From NCBI GenBank assembly GCA_026936105.1, contig JAIXKI010000002.1, forward strand, positions 62,001 through 126,000: a stretch of DNA of 64,000 nucleotides, in the 5' to 3' direction. Both the position numbers and the translations under genes were made by a program. Shown piece by piece: positions 36,760 to 45,942 of the stretch. The DNA is from Chitinophagales bacterium (GTDB lineage: Bacteria > Bacteroidota > Bacteroidia > Chitinophagales > Chitinophagaceae). Position 1 is the first letter of the stretch; each line of letters begins with the position of its first letter. The notes under the pieces were generated by a model that saw nothing but the letters and a program-made list of their open reading frames with translations, was not told the origin of the DNA and did no database searches.

Positions 36760-38856
36760 ATGTACTCCAAAGAACAAACACAGAAACTGCAAAAGATTAC
36801 ATCGGAGCTTCTGAAAAAAAACAAGGACCATGCTATCCATAAAAAAGAGGTCAGGGAACTCAGAGACATCCTGCGTTTTCATGAATACCGGTATTACATC
36901 CTCAACGATCCGCTGATCTCCGATTTTGAATACGACCAGCTTTACCGCTCCCTTGCAAAAATTGAAGAAGAAGATCCGGGACTCATCACTCCCGATTCTC
37001 CCACGCAAAGAGTGGCAAAAGGATTGACCAAAGATTTTCCCGAGGTGCAGCACCTCGTGCCGATGCTTTCCCTGGAAAATTCTTACAACCCTGATGACCT
37101 TGTTGATTTCGACAGGAGGGCAAGTGAGCTGGCCGGAGTGGATGAAATAGAATATTGTATCGAACCAAAATTTGACGGGGCCGGCATTTCGCTGATCTAT
37201 GAAGATGACCTGCTGGTCCGTGGCGCCACCCGCGGCGACGGAGTGAAAGGAGATGACATCACAACCAATATCAAACAGGTAAAGTCAATTCCGCTTTCTG
37301 CAAAATTCTCGGAACACGGCATTAAGCAGATTGAGATCCGCGGTGAGATTCTCATCAATAAAAACAATTTTAAAAAATACAATGAGTTGATGGCAGAACA
37401 GAACCTGCCGCCACTGGCCAATCCCAGGAATGCAGCAGCGGGGACATTGCGCATCAAGGATCCGAAGATTGTTGCCGAAAGAAACCTTGAAGGATTTTTA
37501 TACCAGGTCAGTTATTACACGACCACTCATAAGGATCATAAGGTTTTCCGCTATCATTCGGAAATACTCTCCCTTCTCTGGAATCTTGGTTTCAGAAGCC
37601 CCGAGAAAGAAAAGAAAGTGGTGACCGGAATAGAAAAAGTGATCGCCCATTGCAAAAAATTTGAAGAGGGCCGTGACGATCTGCCTTACGAAGTGGACGG
37701 GCTGGTGATCAAAGTGAATGACCTTGACCTGCAGGATAAAATGGGAATGACTTCCCATCATCCACGCTGGGCCATCGCCTTCAAGTTCAAAGCACGGCAG
37801 GCAACATCGCATTTAAAAGCGGTGGAGTTCCAGGTGGGGAGGATGGGAAACATCACTCCGGTTGCCAAAATAGACCCTGTGCCTATCGGTGGTGTTACAG
37901 TAAGTTCTGTTTCCCTGCATAATGAAGATTTCATCAATGAAAAAGATATCAGGATCGGCGACTCCGTATTGGTGGAAAGGGCCGGCGATGTGATACCCTA
38001 TATTGTAAAATCATTTCCGGAATTAAGAAAAGGGCATGAAAAGAAAATTCATTTTCCTGAAAAATGCCCGGTTTGCGGAAAACCTATTTATAAAACAGAA
38101 GGAGAAGCTGCGTGGCGGTGCATCAATTATAATTGTGAAGCACAGGTGGTGCAGCGGATCATTCACTATGCAGGCAAAGATGCTTTGGATATAACAGGTC
38201 TTGGCGAAGCGATCGTCAGTAAATTTCATGAATCGGGATGGCTGAAGACCATTGCCGATATTTACCGGCTGCCATTTGATGAAATAGAAAAGCTGGAAGG
38301 GTTTGGAAAAAAGAGTGTGCAAAATCTGAAGAACGCCATTGAAAAATCAAAAACTCAACCCCTGTACAGGATCATTTACGGATTGGGAATACGGTTTGTC
38401 GGGGAAGCCACCGCCAAGACACTGGCACAGGCCGTTTCGCACCTGATGGGGCTGAAAAATTTTTCTGAAGAAGATCTTCAAAAGCTGGAAGACATAGGCC
38501 CCAAAGTGGCAGCAGCCATCCACCAGTTCTTTCATAACAAAGAGAATATTGAGCTGCTGGAAGAACTGGAGAGAGCAGGAGTGCATTTCAAAAATGAAAA
38601 AAAGAATTTTGCCAAAAACGGCAATCTCAATGATCTCACTTTCCTGTTTACGGGAACATTGCCCACGCTGAAACGCAGTGACGCGGAATCAATGGTAGAA
38701 GAACACGGTGGGCATGTGCTGAACGGAGTCAGCGCCAAACTGAATTACCTTGTCGTGGGTGAAGATGCAGGGAGCAAACTGGAAAAAGCAAAAAAGATCA
38801 ACACCGTAAAGATCATTTCAGAAGAAGAGTTTTTGAAAATGCTGAAAGAGAAATAA
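36760..38856 (+). CDS. ligA: NAD-dependent DNA ligase
   Basis: A 698-residue ligase that seals nicks during replication and repair with NAD as cofactor. The Ia domain is followed by the adenylation domain with EPKFDGAGISLIYE, Lys137 being the AMP-bound residue, and RGDGVKGDDIT. Then come the OB fold, the C4 zinc finger CPVCGKP...WRCINYNC (about 436-462), four helix-hairpin-helix units (GLGEAIV, LEGFGKKSV, GLGIRFVGEATA, LEDIGPKVA) and a C-terminal BRCT domain (FLFTGTLPTLKRSDAESMVEEHGG). Length is close to E. coli LigA. Single-gene unit. Confidence 0.97.
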   Translation: MYSKEQTQKLQKITSELLKKNKDHAIHKKEVRELRDILRFHEYRYYILNDPLISDFEYDQLYRSLAKIEEEDPGLITPDSPTQRVAKGLTKDFPEVQHLVPMLSLENSYNPDDLVDFDRRASELAGVDEIEYCIEPKFDGAGISLIYEDDLLVRGATRGDGVKGDDITTNIKQVKSIPLSAKFSEHGIKQIEIRGEILINKNNFKKYNELMAEQNLPPLANPRNAAAGTLRIKDPKIVAERNLEGFLYQVSYYTTTHKDHKVFRYHSEILSLLWNLGFRSPEKEKKVVTGIEKVIAHCKKFEEGRDDLPYEVDGLVIKVNDLDLQDKMGMTSHHPRWAIAFKFKARQATSHLKAVEFQVGRMGNITPVAKIDPVPIGGVTVSSVSLHNEDFINEKDIRIGDSVLVERAGDVIPYIVKSFPELRKGHEKKIHFPEKCPVCGKPIYKTEGEAAWRCINYNCEAQVVQRIIHYAGKDALDITGLGEAIVSKFHESGWLKTIADIYRLPFDEIEKLEGFGKKSVQNLKNAIEKSKTQPLYRIIYGLGIRFVGEATAKTLAQAVSHLMGLKNFSEEDLQKLEDIGPKVAAAIHQFFHNKENIELLEELERAGVHFKNEKKNFAKNGNLNDLTFLFTGTLPTLKRSDAESMVEEHGGHVLNGVSAKLNYLVVGEDAGSKLEKAKKINTVKIISEEEFLKMLKEK

Positions 38857-38952
38857 ACACCCTCAGTCAATTGCCGATAATATGACATCCTGCCGGTGAA
38901 GCCCGTGTTCTCAAAAAAAAATTAAGACCACTTATACTTTTATTAAACTATC

Positions 38953-39630
38953 ATGATCTATCCATCCACTTTGAATTTTTTAAAAGCGCTGCGGAAAAAT
39001 AATAATAAATCCTGGTTTGATGCACACCGGAAAGATTATGAAGCAGCCCGGGAGAATTTTGCGTCATTCATCGGATCAGTCATTGAAAAGCACAGCAAAA
39101 AAGACATATCCATAACCGGGCTGAAACCCAAAGACTGCATGTTCCGAATCAACAGGGATCTCAGGTTCTCAAAAAACAAAACGCCTTATAAAACAAACTT
39201 CGGGGCTTTCATCTGTTTTGGCGGAAAGAAATCCATATTCAGCGGTTATTATTTTCATTGTGAGCCGGGGCAGAATTTTACCGGCGGAGGTTTATGGATG
39301 CCGATGCTGCCTGAGTTGAATAAGGTAAGGCAGGAAATAGATTACAACCTGGATAAATTCAAAAAGATCATTCTTTCAAAAAAATTCAGATCGGTTTACA
39401 AAGGGCTTTCCCATGATGATGAATATATGCTAAGCCGTATCCCCAAGGGTTATGATGCCGGCAATCCTGCTGCAGAATACCTGAAGATGAAAAGTTTCAT
39501 TGCGGAAAAAGAACTTAACGATGCTGAACTCACTTCCAAAGGGCTTTTAAATAAAATACTGCATGCATTTGAAGTTCTTCAGCCGATGAATGAATTCATC
39601 AATGAAAGCCTGCGGGAACCGGAAGACTAA
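38953..39630 (+). CDS. DUF2461 domain protein (TIGR02453)
   Basis: A 225-residue protein. The patterns STLNFLKALRKNNNKSWFDAHRKDYE, CMFRINRDLRFSKNKTPYKTNFGA and GYYFHCEPGQNFTGGGLWMP, and the late LKMKSF, are those of DUF2461, a widespread family of unknown function; a yeast relative is reported in other genomes. Conserved R/D/K-rich motifs suggest nucleic-acid or nucleotide binding, but this is unproven. Convergent with asd. Confidence 0.85.
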   Translation: MIYPSTLNFLKALRKNNNKSWFDAHRKDYEAARENFASFIGSVIEKHSKKDISITGLKPKDCMFRINRDLRFSKNKTPYKTNFGAFICFGGKKSIFSGYYFHCEPGQNFTGGGLWMPMLPELNKVRQEIDYNLDKFKKIILSKKFRSVYKGLSHDDEYMLSRIPKGYDAGNPAAEYLKMKSFIAEKELNDAELTSKGLLNKILHAFEVLQPMNEFINESLREPED

Positions 39631-39685
39631 TGACAATATCTTCCCTTCATTAAAAAAGTTTTATTGTAGTGTATTCTTTTCTGTT

Positions 39686-40678
39686 TTAGGAAAGCAGGTT
39701 CTTCGAATTCAGATATTCTGCGATCTGTATGGCATTGGTGGCAGCGCCCTTTCTCAGGTTATCCGAAACGATCCACATATTCAGCGTGTTGGGTTGCGAT
39801 TCATCCCTTCTTAATCTTCCGACAAATACCTCATCTTTTTCATGAGCATCCATAGGCATGGGATATAACTGGTTGGAAGGATCATCCACCACAACCACCC
39901 CCGGTGCTTTAGATAAAAGATCTTTTACTTCTTCAATGTCAAAATCATTTTCAAATTCCACATTCACCGATTCACTGTGCCCGCCCACCACAGGAATGCG
40001 CACTGTTGTAGCTGTCACCCGGATGGAATCATCCCTCATGATCTTTCTTGTTTCATTCACCATCTTCATTTCTTCTTTGGTATATCCATTATCCAGGAAA
40101 ACATCTATCTGCGGGATCACATTCAGGTCTATCGGGTATTTATAAGCTCTTTCTGCTGCCACCCCATTTCTTTCATTGAACAATTGGTTCACTGCTTTTA
40201 CTCCCGTACCCGTCACACTTTGATAGGTGCTGACAATGATCCTTTTTATTTTGTATCTCTTATGCAAAGGATACAAAGCCACCACCATTTGAATGGTCGA
40301 GCAGTTCGGGTTGGCAATGACCTTATCTTCTTTGGTCAATACATCGGCATTCAATTCAGGCACCACGAGTTTTTTGGCAGGGTCCATTCTCCAGGCGGAA
40401 GAATTATCAATCACGGTAATTCCCGCTGCTGCAAACTTAGGCGCCCATTCCAGCGAGGTGCCGCCGCCGGCAGAAAAAATGGCTACATCAGGCTTTGCAG
40501 CAATAGCATCCGTCATGCTGACGACCTTATACTTCCTGCCTTTGAACTCCACTTCCTTACCTACCGATTTTTCTGATGCGACCGGTATTAATTCCGTAAC
40601 GGGAAAATTTCTTTCTGCCAATACCTGTAACATTTTAGAGCCTACCAATCCTGTGGCGCCCACTACTGCAACTTTCAT
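39686..40678 (-). CDS. asd: Aspartate-semialdehyde dehydrogenase
   Basis: A 330-residue enzyme making aspartate 4-semialdehyde, the branch-point intermediate to lysine/diaminopimelate, threonine, methionine and isoleucine. NADP-binding GATGLVGSKMLQVL (8-21); active-site Cys in ANPNCSTIQMVVAL (about 127-140); SVTGTGVKAVNQL; and the catalytic His in VGGHSESVNVEFE (about 233-245). Length is standard. A 190-base leader with a short peptide gene and a terminator hairpin precedes it, which points to attenuation control. Confidence 0.96.
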   Translation of the reverse strand: MKVAVVGATGLVGSKMLQVLAERNFPVTELIPVASEKSVGKEVEFKGRKYKVVSMTDAIAAKPDVAIFSAGGGTSLEWAPKFAAAGITVIDNSSAWRMDPAKKLVVPELNADVLTKEDKVIANPNCSTIQMVVALYPLHKRYKIKRIIVSTYQSVTGTGVKAVNQLFNERNGVAAERAYKYPIDLNVIPQIDVFLDNGYTKEEMKMVNETRKIMRDDSIRVTATTVRIPVVGGHSESVNVEFENDFDIEEVKDLLSKAPGVVVVDDPSNQLYPMPMDAHEKDEVFVGRLRRDESQPNTLNMWIVSDNLRKGAATNAIQIAEYLNSKNLLS

Positions 40679-40701
40679 TTAAGTTATTATTTGATGTTTA
40701 T

Positions 40702-40726
40702 AAAAAAAGCCTTCATCTCTGAAGGC
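40702..40726 (-). terminator. Attenuator terminator in the asd leader
   Basis: Minus strand: GCCTTC-AGAGAT-GAAGGC followed by seven T, 24 bases before the asd ATG. The 5' arm can alternatively pair with GAAGGC in the upstream AAAGGAAGGCTTG (40763-40775), which would prevent the terminator. Confidence 0.7.
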
Positions 40727-40775
40727 CTGCAATCATTTTATATGGTTATATACAAAAAAACAACAAGCCTTCCTT

Positions 40776-40820
40776 TCAGGAATGTATCTTATTGTGCTTT
40801 GTATATTTCATCATGTTCAT
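40776..40820 (-). CDS. Putative asd leader peptide, 14 residues
   Basis: On the minus strand, ATG at 40820 gives MNMMKYTKHNKIHS and stops at TGA (40778-40776). Met, Lys, Thr, Ile and Asn, all made from aspartate, are 10 of 14 residues. The stop codon lies in the loop of a small hairpin TTCCT-GAA-AGGAA, directly before the segment able to pair with the terminator arm. The predicted transcription start is only about 10-15 bases before the ATG. The peptide is recognised by context and composition, not homology; AT-rich codons partly explain the composition. Confidence 0.5.
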   Translation of the reverse strand: MNMMKYTKHNKIHS

Positions 40821-40833
40821 AAACTAACGGCTG

Positions 40834-40865
40834 CAAAAATAACTACACACCTGATGCCATCCAAA
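40834..40865 (-). promoter_or_regulatory. Promoter of the asd leader transcript
   Basis: Minus strand: TTTG (40865-40862), 20 bases, TATTTTTG (40841-40834), matching the Bacteroidota -33/-7 pattern. It lies just before the leader peptide. Confidence 0.6.
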
Positions 40866-40917
40866 AAAATATCCTCAAAGCCGGCGTTTATTGATCTGCT
40901 TTTTATAATTTGGTTCG

Positions 40918-42627
40918 ATGAGAATTCTTTTCCTTCTGTTGGCCACCTTTTGCCTTCTCACGGCTCTTCACTCGCAGGACAGGTATGACGTAGTCATTGA
41001 CGAAATCATGGCAGATCCGGCGCCTCAGGTCGGGTTACCCAACAATGAATGGATAGAATTAAAAAATACTTCACCGGTTCCGGTCAACTTGCAAAACTGG
41101 CGGATCGGAGATGCGACCGGACAAAGCGGGCCGATGCCTAACTTCATTTTACAACCCGATAGCTTTGTTATTGTATGCACCGGATCGGCAGTGGCGGCAA
41201 TGTCTTCTTATGGAGCTGTTATTCCGGTAACAAGTTTCCCGTCATTGGACAACTCAGGTGATCAGATCTTTTTAAAAGACGCAAACGGAGCTGTTATTCA
41301 TGCAGTCAGTTATTCAGACAAATGGTATCAGAATGCCGTCAAAGCAAATGGCGGCTGGACCCTGGAAATGATAGATACCAAAAGCCCCTGTGCAGGAAGT
41401 GATAATTGGAAAGCAAGCACCGATCCGGCCGGGGGCACGCCGGGAAAAAAGAATTCCGCAGATGCAGTGAATGATGATCAGACTCCTCCTTCATTACTGA
41501 GAACTTACACTGTTGACAGCAAAACCATTATTGCCGTTTTTGATGAACCGGTTGACAGTTCTTCCGGCGCTGCCGTTTCCAATTATATTATTGACGGCGG
41601 CATGACGATAAGCTCTGCCGTTACTCTCCCGCCTTTATTCGACAAAGTGCAGTTGAACCTCGCAGGTGAAATGTCTTTGAAAACCGTTTACAATATCAAA
41701 GTATCAAACATCACCGACTGCAGAGGCAACCGCATTGGTTCTTATGATCATGCAAAGGCAGGCCTGCCCGAAGAGGCAACATCCCGGGACATGGTGATCA
41801 ATGAGATACTCTTTAACCCGCGAAGCAATGCTTATGATTATGTAGAGTTCTATAACCGGAGCAGCAAGGTATTCGATGCTTCAAAAATGTTTATTGCCAA
41901 CAGAAACGGAAGCAATGCAATAAGTTCGGTGACGGCATTAAGTTCTGCTCCCCGGCTAATATTTCCGGGTGACTACATAGTAAGCACGGTAAGCCTGTCC
42001 GGCCTTCAGGGAAATTATCTGGTAAAAGAACCGGAAAATGTTCTGGAACTTTCTTCCCTGCCTTCTTTTCCCGATGACAATGGATTCGTTTTACTTCTTA
42101 ATTCGCAGGGAGACATTATTGATGAAGTGGATTACGATCACAGCTGGCAATTTAAGCTGATAGATAATGAAGACGGAGTGGCATTAGAGCGGATAGATCC
42201 GGACGGAGTATCACAGGATCCGGGTAACTGGCATTCTGCCGCATCCACTGCAGGGTATGGAACGCCCACCTATAAAAATTCCCAATACAAACAAACTCAT
42301 TCCATCAATGCATCAATTGAAATCATACCAAAAATATTCTCGCCTGATAATGATGGCCGGGATGATATCACCACCATTCAGTATAAAATGGCTGATCCCG
42401 GAAATGCGGCCAATATCACCATCTTTGATGCTGCGGGAAGGCCGGTCAGAAACCTGGTTCAAAATGCGATCTTAGGATCGAATGGCTACTGGAACTGGGA
42501 CGGACTGGATGATAAAGGAAGAAAACTTCCGGTAGGCACTTACATCGTCTATACAGAGATCTTCAACCTGCAGGGAAAGAAACAAAAGTTTAAGAATACG
42601 GTGGTGCTGGCAAGGAAGTTGAATTAG
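40918..42627 (+). CDS. Secreted lamin-tail domain protein with C-terminal FlgD-like fold
   Basis: A 569-residue exported protein. The signal peptide MRILFLLLATFCLLTALHSQ is followed by a lamin-tail domain (about residues 20-150: VIDEIMADPAPQVGLPNNEWIELKN, WRIGDATGQSG, FVIVC, YSDKWY). A bacterial Ig-like fold follows (about 190-285), then a second lamin-tail domain (about 290-450: DMVINEILFNPRSNAYDYVEFYN). The end (about 470-569: IPKIFSPDNDGRDD...WNWDGLDDKGRKLPVGTYI) resembles FlgD-like or T9SS-related C-terminal Ig domains. Likely surface-exposed or secreted through T9SS. Function unknown. Divergent from asd. Confidence 0.85.
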   Translation: MRILFLLLATFCLLTALHSQDRYDVVIDEIMADPAPQVGLPNNEWIELKNTSPVPVNLQNWRIGDATGQSGPMPNFILQPDSFVIVCTGSAVAAMSSYGAVIPVTSFPSLDNSGDQIFLKDANGAVIHAVSYSDKWYQNAVKANGGWTLEMIDTKSPCAGSDNWKASTDPAGGTPGKKNSADAVNDDQTPPSLLRTYTVDSKTIIAVFDEPVDSSSGAAVSNYIIDGGMTISSAVTLPPLFDKVQLNLAGEMSLKTVYNIKVSNITDCRGNRIGSYDHAKAGLPEEATSRDMVINEILFNPRSNAYDYVEFYNRSSKVFDASKMFIANRNGSNAISSVTALSSAPRLIFPGDYIVSTVSLSGLQGNYLVKEPENVLELSSLPSFPDDNGFVLLLNSQGDIIDEVDYDHSWQFKLIDNEDGVALERIDPDGVSQDPGNWHSAASTAGYGTPTYKNSQYKQTHSINASIEIIPKIFSPDNDGRDDITTIQYKMADPGNAANITIFDAAGRPVRNLVQNAILGSNGYWNWDGLDDKGRKLPVGTYIVYTEIFNLQGKKQKFKNTVVLARKLN

Positions 42628-42642
42628 CATTAATAGACTAAA

Positions 42643-42883
42643 ATGAGTAAATTATGAAAAGATAATCCGGAAGGTTTTATCAGGAAGCTCTGATAGAAAT
42701 ATTGACTTTAATGATTTATGTAATTTACTTGAATCATTGGGTTTTGATAACAGAATTAAAGGAAGTCATCATATCTATTTTAAGAGTGGAATTTCTGAAA
42801 TTATTAACCTGCAACCAATAAATAATAAAGCAAAACCTTACCAGGTTAAACAAGTAGAGAGTTGCTTATTAAATACAAACTAA
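42643..42883 (+). pseudogene. hicA: Frameshifted hicA toxin gene
   Basis: Reading ATG AGT AAA TTA at 42643 hits a stop (TGA, 42655-42657). If the single T at 42655 is ignored, the frame runs to TAA at 42881 and encodes a HicA-like mRNA interferase: EKIIRKVLSGSSDRNIDFNDLCNLLESLGF..RIKGSHHIYFKSG..EIINLQ...KAKPYQVKQV. The catalytic His in GSHHIYF is kept. No ATG, GTG or TTG opens the downstream frame before the domain, so the toxin is probably silent unless frameshifting occurs. It lies directly before hicB. Confidence 0.75.
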
Positions 42884-42895
42884 TACATACAAAAG

Positions 42896-43108
42896 ATGAA
42901 CAGTAAATATGAAATCATTCTATATTGGAGCAAAGAAGATAATTCATTTATTGCCGAAGTTCCGGAACTATCCGGATGCATGGCAGATGGCAAAAGCTAT
43001 ATGGAAGCCCTTCAAAATATAGAAACGATCATTGAAGAATGGATCGAAACAGCAAGATCATTAGGCAGAACAATTCCCGAGCCAAAAGGCAAATTAATGT
43101 ATGCATAG
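42896..43108 (+). CDS. hicB: HicB antitoxin
   Basis: A 70-residue protein with the degraded RNase H-like HicB fold: YEIILYWSKEDNSFIAEVPELSGCMADGKSYMEALQNIETIIEEWIETARSLGRTIPEPKG. It lies 12 bases after the broken hicA and is the usual partner. This short version lacks a clear DNA-binding C-terminal domain, as in many HicB proteins. With the toxin disrupted, the antitoxin may be a relic or may still guard against a toxin elsewhere. Confidence 0.85.
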   Translation: MNSKYEIILYWSKEDNSFIAEVPELSGCMADGKSYMEALQNIETIIEEWIETARSLGRTIPEPKGKLMYA

Positions 43109-43170
43109 ATGAATGCCCTAAAGCTTAACATGACATATACATATCGGAATATGCTTACTTCTATTACACT

Positions 43171-45942
43171 TTAAGCGCCTTCAACTATTCTTATTTCACT
43201 TTTTGTTAAGCCATAAAGCCGGTAAACAATTTCATTGATGCGCTGTTCACAATAATCAATGCGGGACTGAAGTTGATCTATTTTGCTTTGGAGTTTTGTT
43301 TTTTGTTTTTCTTCGTTGAGTTGGAGGAGTTGATCAACAAGTTTTATTATTTCTGTTTCATGGCGCTTGTCTGCTTTTGTGACTGGAAGTTGTTCTAATT
43401 GACCCATTAAAACTTGAGGAAAACCTTGAGTGTTCGTTACTAACTTTTTTGATAAATAATAAGTAAGCAATCTTGAATTGATTACACCTAACAAAAACTT
43501 TAAGTTTATCCTATTACTTGTTAGAATATACAATGTACTTTCAATTAACTCTTTCTGATCTGAATAAGTAGCACATAAAATACTTCCAGTTCTGCGTATT
43601 AAAAGTCTTGGCGTTGCTGTTTGTTTTGAAAAGTCTCTTGTTCCACCAATAATTTCTAATTTGTCATAATTCGCATATTTGTCATAATGCAATTGGTATC
43701 TGTTCATACAATTGCCTAACAAAAATGGAAGATTTTTTTGTGTTCGATTACCTTCAAGTATTTCTTTCCTGTTTTTAACAACCATTCCTTTCGACATATT
43801 TACGAGGTCTTTCATCAAAATTGCCTTTGATGAAATTTTCAAAAATAGTTCTTTGGTTTCGTTATCAAGTGATATATTCCAAGGCTTTTTAGATACAATA
43901 AGTTTAAGTTCTTGAAGAAGAGAGTAATTTCCAAGACTATTCATTTTTATCACTTTGGTTTTTCGTTTTCCTGACCTTTCTGCCACAAAAATGGTTGTAC
44001 CAATTGTTGCTTGTTGAAAAACAAAGTGGTCAAATATTACTAAAGCATTCACACCATATTCTTTTGTTAAGATTTCTCTTATTTCCCCGTTACTTTCAGT
44101 TGTTAATAATGCTTCAGGAACAATAAACGAAAATATTTGAGGCTTTAAGTGAATTACCCTTTCAAGAAAAAGCTGAAATAGGTTTTTGGAACTTCCCCCC
44201 GAATATGAAGCGAAATTTTTTTTATAATAATTTAGAATATTAATATTCGTATTATTTATTGTCAATTTTAAATAAGGTGGATTCCCAATCACACAATTAA
44301 ATCCACCTTGCTTAAATACTTCTGGAAATTTTTTTTCCCAGCTAAAAGGTTTTATCTTTTTTTCTTCGCCAAAATCAAGCTCTGCGCTATAAAAGTCAAC
44401 ATCAATCAAACTATTCCCGTTTTTAATATTGTTATCAAGCGTTGGCAATACCCTGTCATGAAAGAGTTTCATTTGGGTGGCTATGCTTGCATCTGTTTCT
44501 CCTTCCATACATTTCAATAACAAAGAAAGTTTGGTCACTTCCACGGCATTGGCATCAATGTCAACGCCATAAATGTTGTTGATCAAAATGCGTTTCTTTT
44601 CGGCAGTGGTTAAATCACCATCCGGTCGCAGAGGGTTTTCTTTGCCTCCTTTGGAAGGCTTACCATATTTGTTATAATAATCTTTGTGATAGTTTAATAA
44701 AGCCTGATACGCACCGATTAAAAAGCTTCCGCTGCCACAAGCCGGATCAACAATTCTTATTTTATTGATCTGTTTGGGTGTTTTATTCTCAATTAATTTA
44801 CCAACGGTATTCTTTACAATATATTCAACAATGTATTGCGGCGTATAATAAACACCACCGGCTTTTCTCACTTCCGGTTTTTCCTGAATGGATGCTTTTC
44901 CTGCTTTGGCAAGCGTAATGGTTTTTCCTAAAAATTGTTCATAAGCGCTACCCAATATTTCAACAGAAAGCACGGAAAATTCATACGGGCTGGCAGGATA
45001 ATACAGATCGTTAATAATTTTCCTGATGGTTTTATCATCAATACTGATCGTATCGCTGATCTTATCTTTTTTAAAATCAAATAAGCCGGAATTGTATTTC
45101 TGATCGGCTATATGAAACTGGCGCAGCAGGTTTTGATAATAATCGCCATGTTTAATTACATCTTGCAGATTCCCGTATTGTTCTACATTTCTGTCTTCGG
45201 CTATGCGGAGAAAAATGATACGGTCAATGGTTTGCTGCACTACAAAATTGAGTTCATCTTCGTTTAGTTTAGGATTATTTGCTGCAATGCTTAAGGCAAG
45301 AAAAGTGCGCCAATTATCAAGCGATTGAAGAAATTCATGATCAACCGTTGTAGTTCCTCTTTTATTTTTATCTCCCTGAACAAATTTGTCAAAACTCCCT
45401 TTCAGCACTTTCTCTTTACTGAAAGTATTCCAGATAAAATCAAATTCCGGCAGGTAATTTTCATAAGTGAGATACTTGATTCTTGCATTAGAAGCTTTAT
45501 CAGAAAGTAAGGGCTTTATGGCACAGTCATAAACTGCAAATTCTTCAAAGTCGGTGATGATGCTGACAGGAAGTTTGGCGCTCCATCCATACCGCCTCAC
45601 CTGATAAGCAGGGGTTATTTCATCTTTAATTAAAACGCTTGGCTTTTTTGCTTCTACAAAAAATAAATTCTTTCCCCCGCTTAAACGAAAAGAATAATCC
45701 GGCGCTTTTCTGAAACCATCAATCCTGATGCTTTCTTCGTGCAATACTTCCCGGTAGCTTTCAGCAAACCCTGATTGATTATCTACATCCCATCCTAATG
45801 CTTTGAAAAAAGGATCAATAAAATCACGCCGGGTTTTTGTTTCATTGTAATCGGCCTGACGGTAAAAGTCTTTTTGTTCATCAAAGCGTTCAACAAGCTC
45901 TGTTATTTTTTGAACGGCTGAATCTTTGGAAGGAAAAGTCAT
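43171..45942 (-). CDS. Type IIG-like restriction-modification enzyme (single polypeptide)
   Basis: A 923-residue fusion. N-terminal PD-(D/E)XK nuclease: PD81-82 in APDYSF and FVEAKK with Glu97/Lys99. Then a helical linker and an N6-adenine methyltransferase core with motif I DPACGSGSFLIGAYQ (about 398) and motif IV NPPYLKL (about 553), of the Eco57I/N6-DNA-methylase class. The C-terminal 300 residues are a TaqI-like target-recognition domain and a coiled-coil (TKLQSKIDQLQSRIDYCEQRI). Both methylation and cleavage would reside in one chain. The specificity part is visibly more AT-rich than neighbouring housekeeping genes, consistent with horizontal gain. Not preceded by separate hsd genes. Confidence 0.88.
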   Translation of the reverse strand: MTFPSKDSAVQKITELVERFDEQKDFYRQADYNETKTRRDFIDPFFKALGWDVDNQSGFAESYREVLHEESIRIDGFRKAPDYSFRLSGGKNLFFVEAKKPSVLIKDEITPAYQVRRYGWSAKLPVSIITDFEEFAVYDCAIKPLLSDKASNARIKYLTYENYLPEFDFIWNTFSKEKVLKGSFDKFVQGDKNKRGTTTVDHEFLQSLDNWRTFLALSIAANNPKLNEDELNFVVQQTIDRIIFLRIAEDRNVEQYGNLQDVIKHGDYYQNLLRQFHIADQKYNSGLFDFKKDKISDTISIDDKTIRKIINDLYYPASPYEFSVLSVEILGSAYEQFLGKTITLAKAGKASIQEKPEVRKAGGVYYTPQYIVEYIVKNTVGKLIENKTPKQINKIRIVDPACGSGSFLIGAYQALLNYHKDYYNKYGKPSKGGKENPLRPDGDLTTAEKKRILINNIYGVDIDANAVEVTKLSLLLKCMEGETDASIATQMKLFHDRVLPTLDNNIKNGNSLIDVDFYSAELDFGEEKKIKPFSWEKKFPEVFKQGGFNCVIGNPPYLKLTINNTNINILNYYKKNFASYSGGSSKNLFQLFLERVIHLKPQIFSFIVPEALLTTESNGEIREILTKEYGVNALVIFDHFVFQQATIGTTIFVAERSGKRKTKVIKMNSLGNYSLLQELKLIVSKKPWNISLDNETKELFLKISSKAILMKDLVNMSKGMVVKNRKEILEGNRTQKNLPFLLGNCMNRYQLHYDKYANYDKLEIIGGTRDFSKQTATPRLLIRRTGSILCATYSDQKELIESTLYILTSNRINLKFLLGVINSRLLTYYLSKKLVTNTQGFPQVLMGQLEQLPVTKADKRHETEIIKLVDQLLQLNEEKQKTKLQSKIDQLQSRIDYCEQRINEIVYRLYGLTKSEIRIVEGA

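Noticed and set aside
43171-45942. BREX PglX or type I HsdM
   Set aside because: No pgl/brx or hsdS/hsdR genes nearby, and the chain has its own N-terminal PD-(D/E)XK nuclease, fitting a type IIG-like enzyme.
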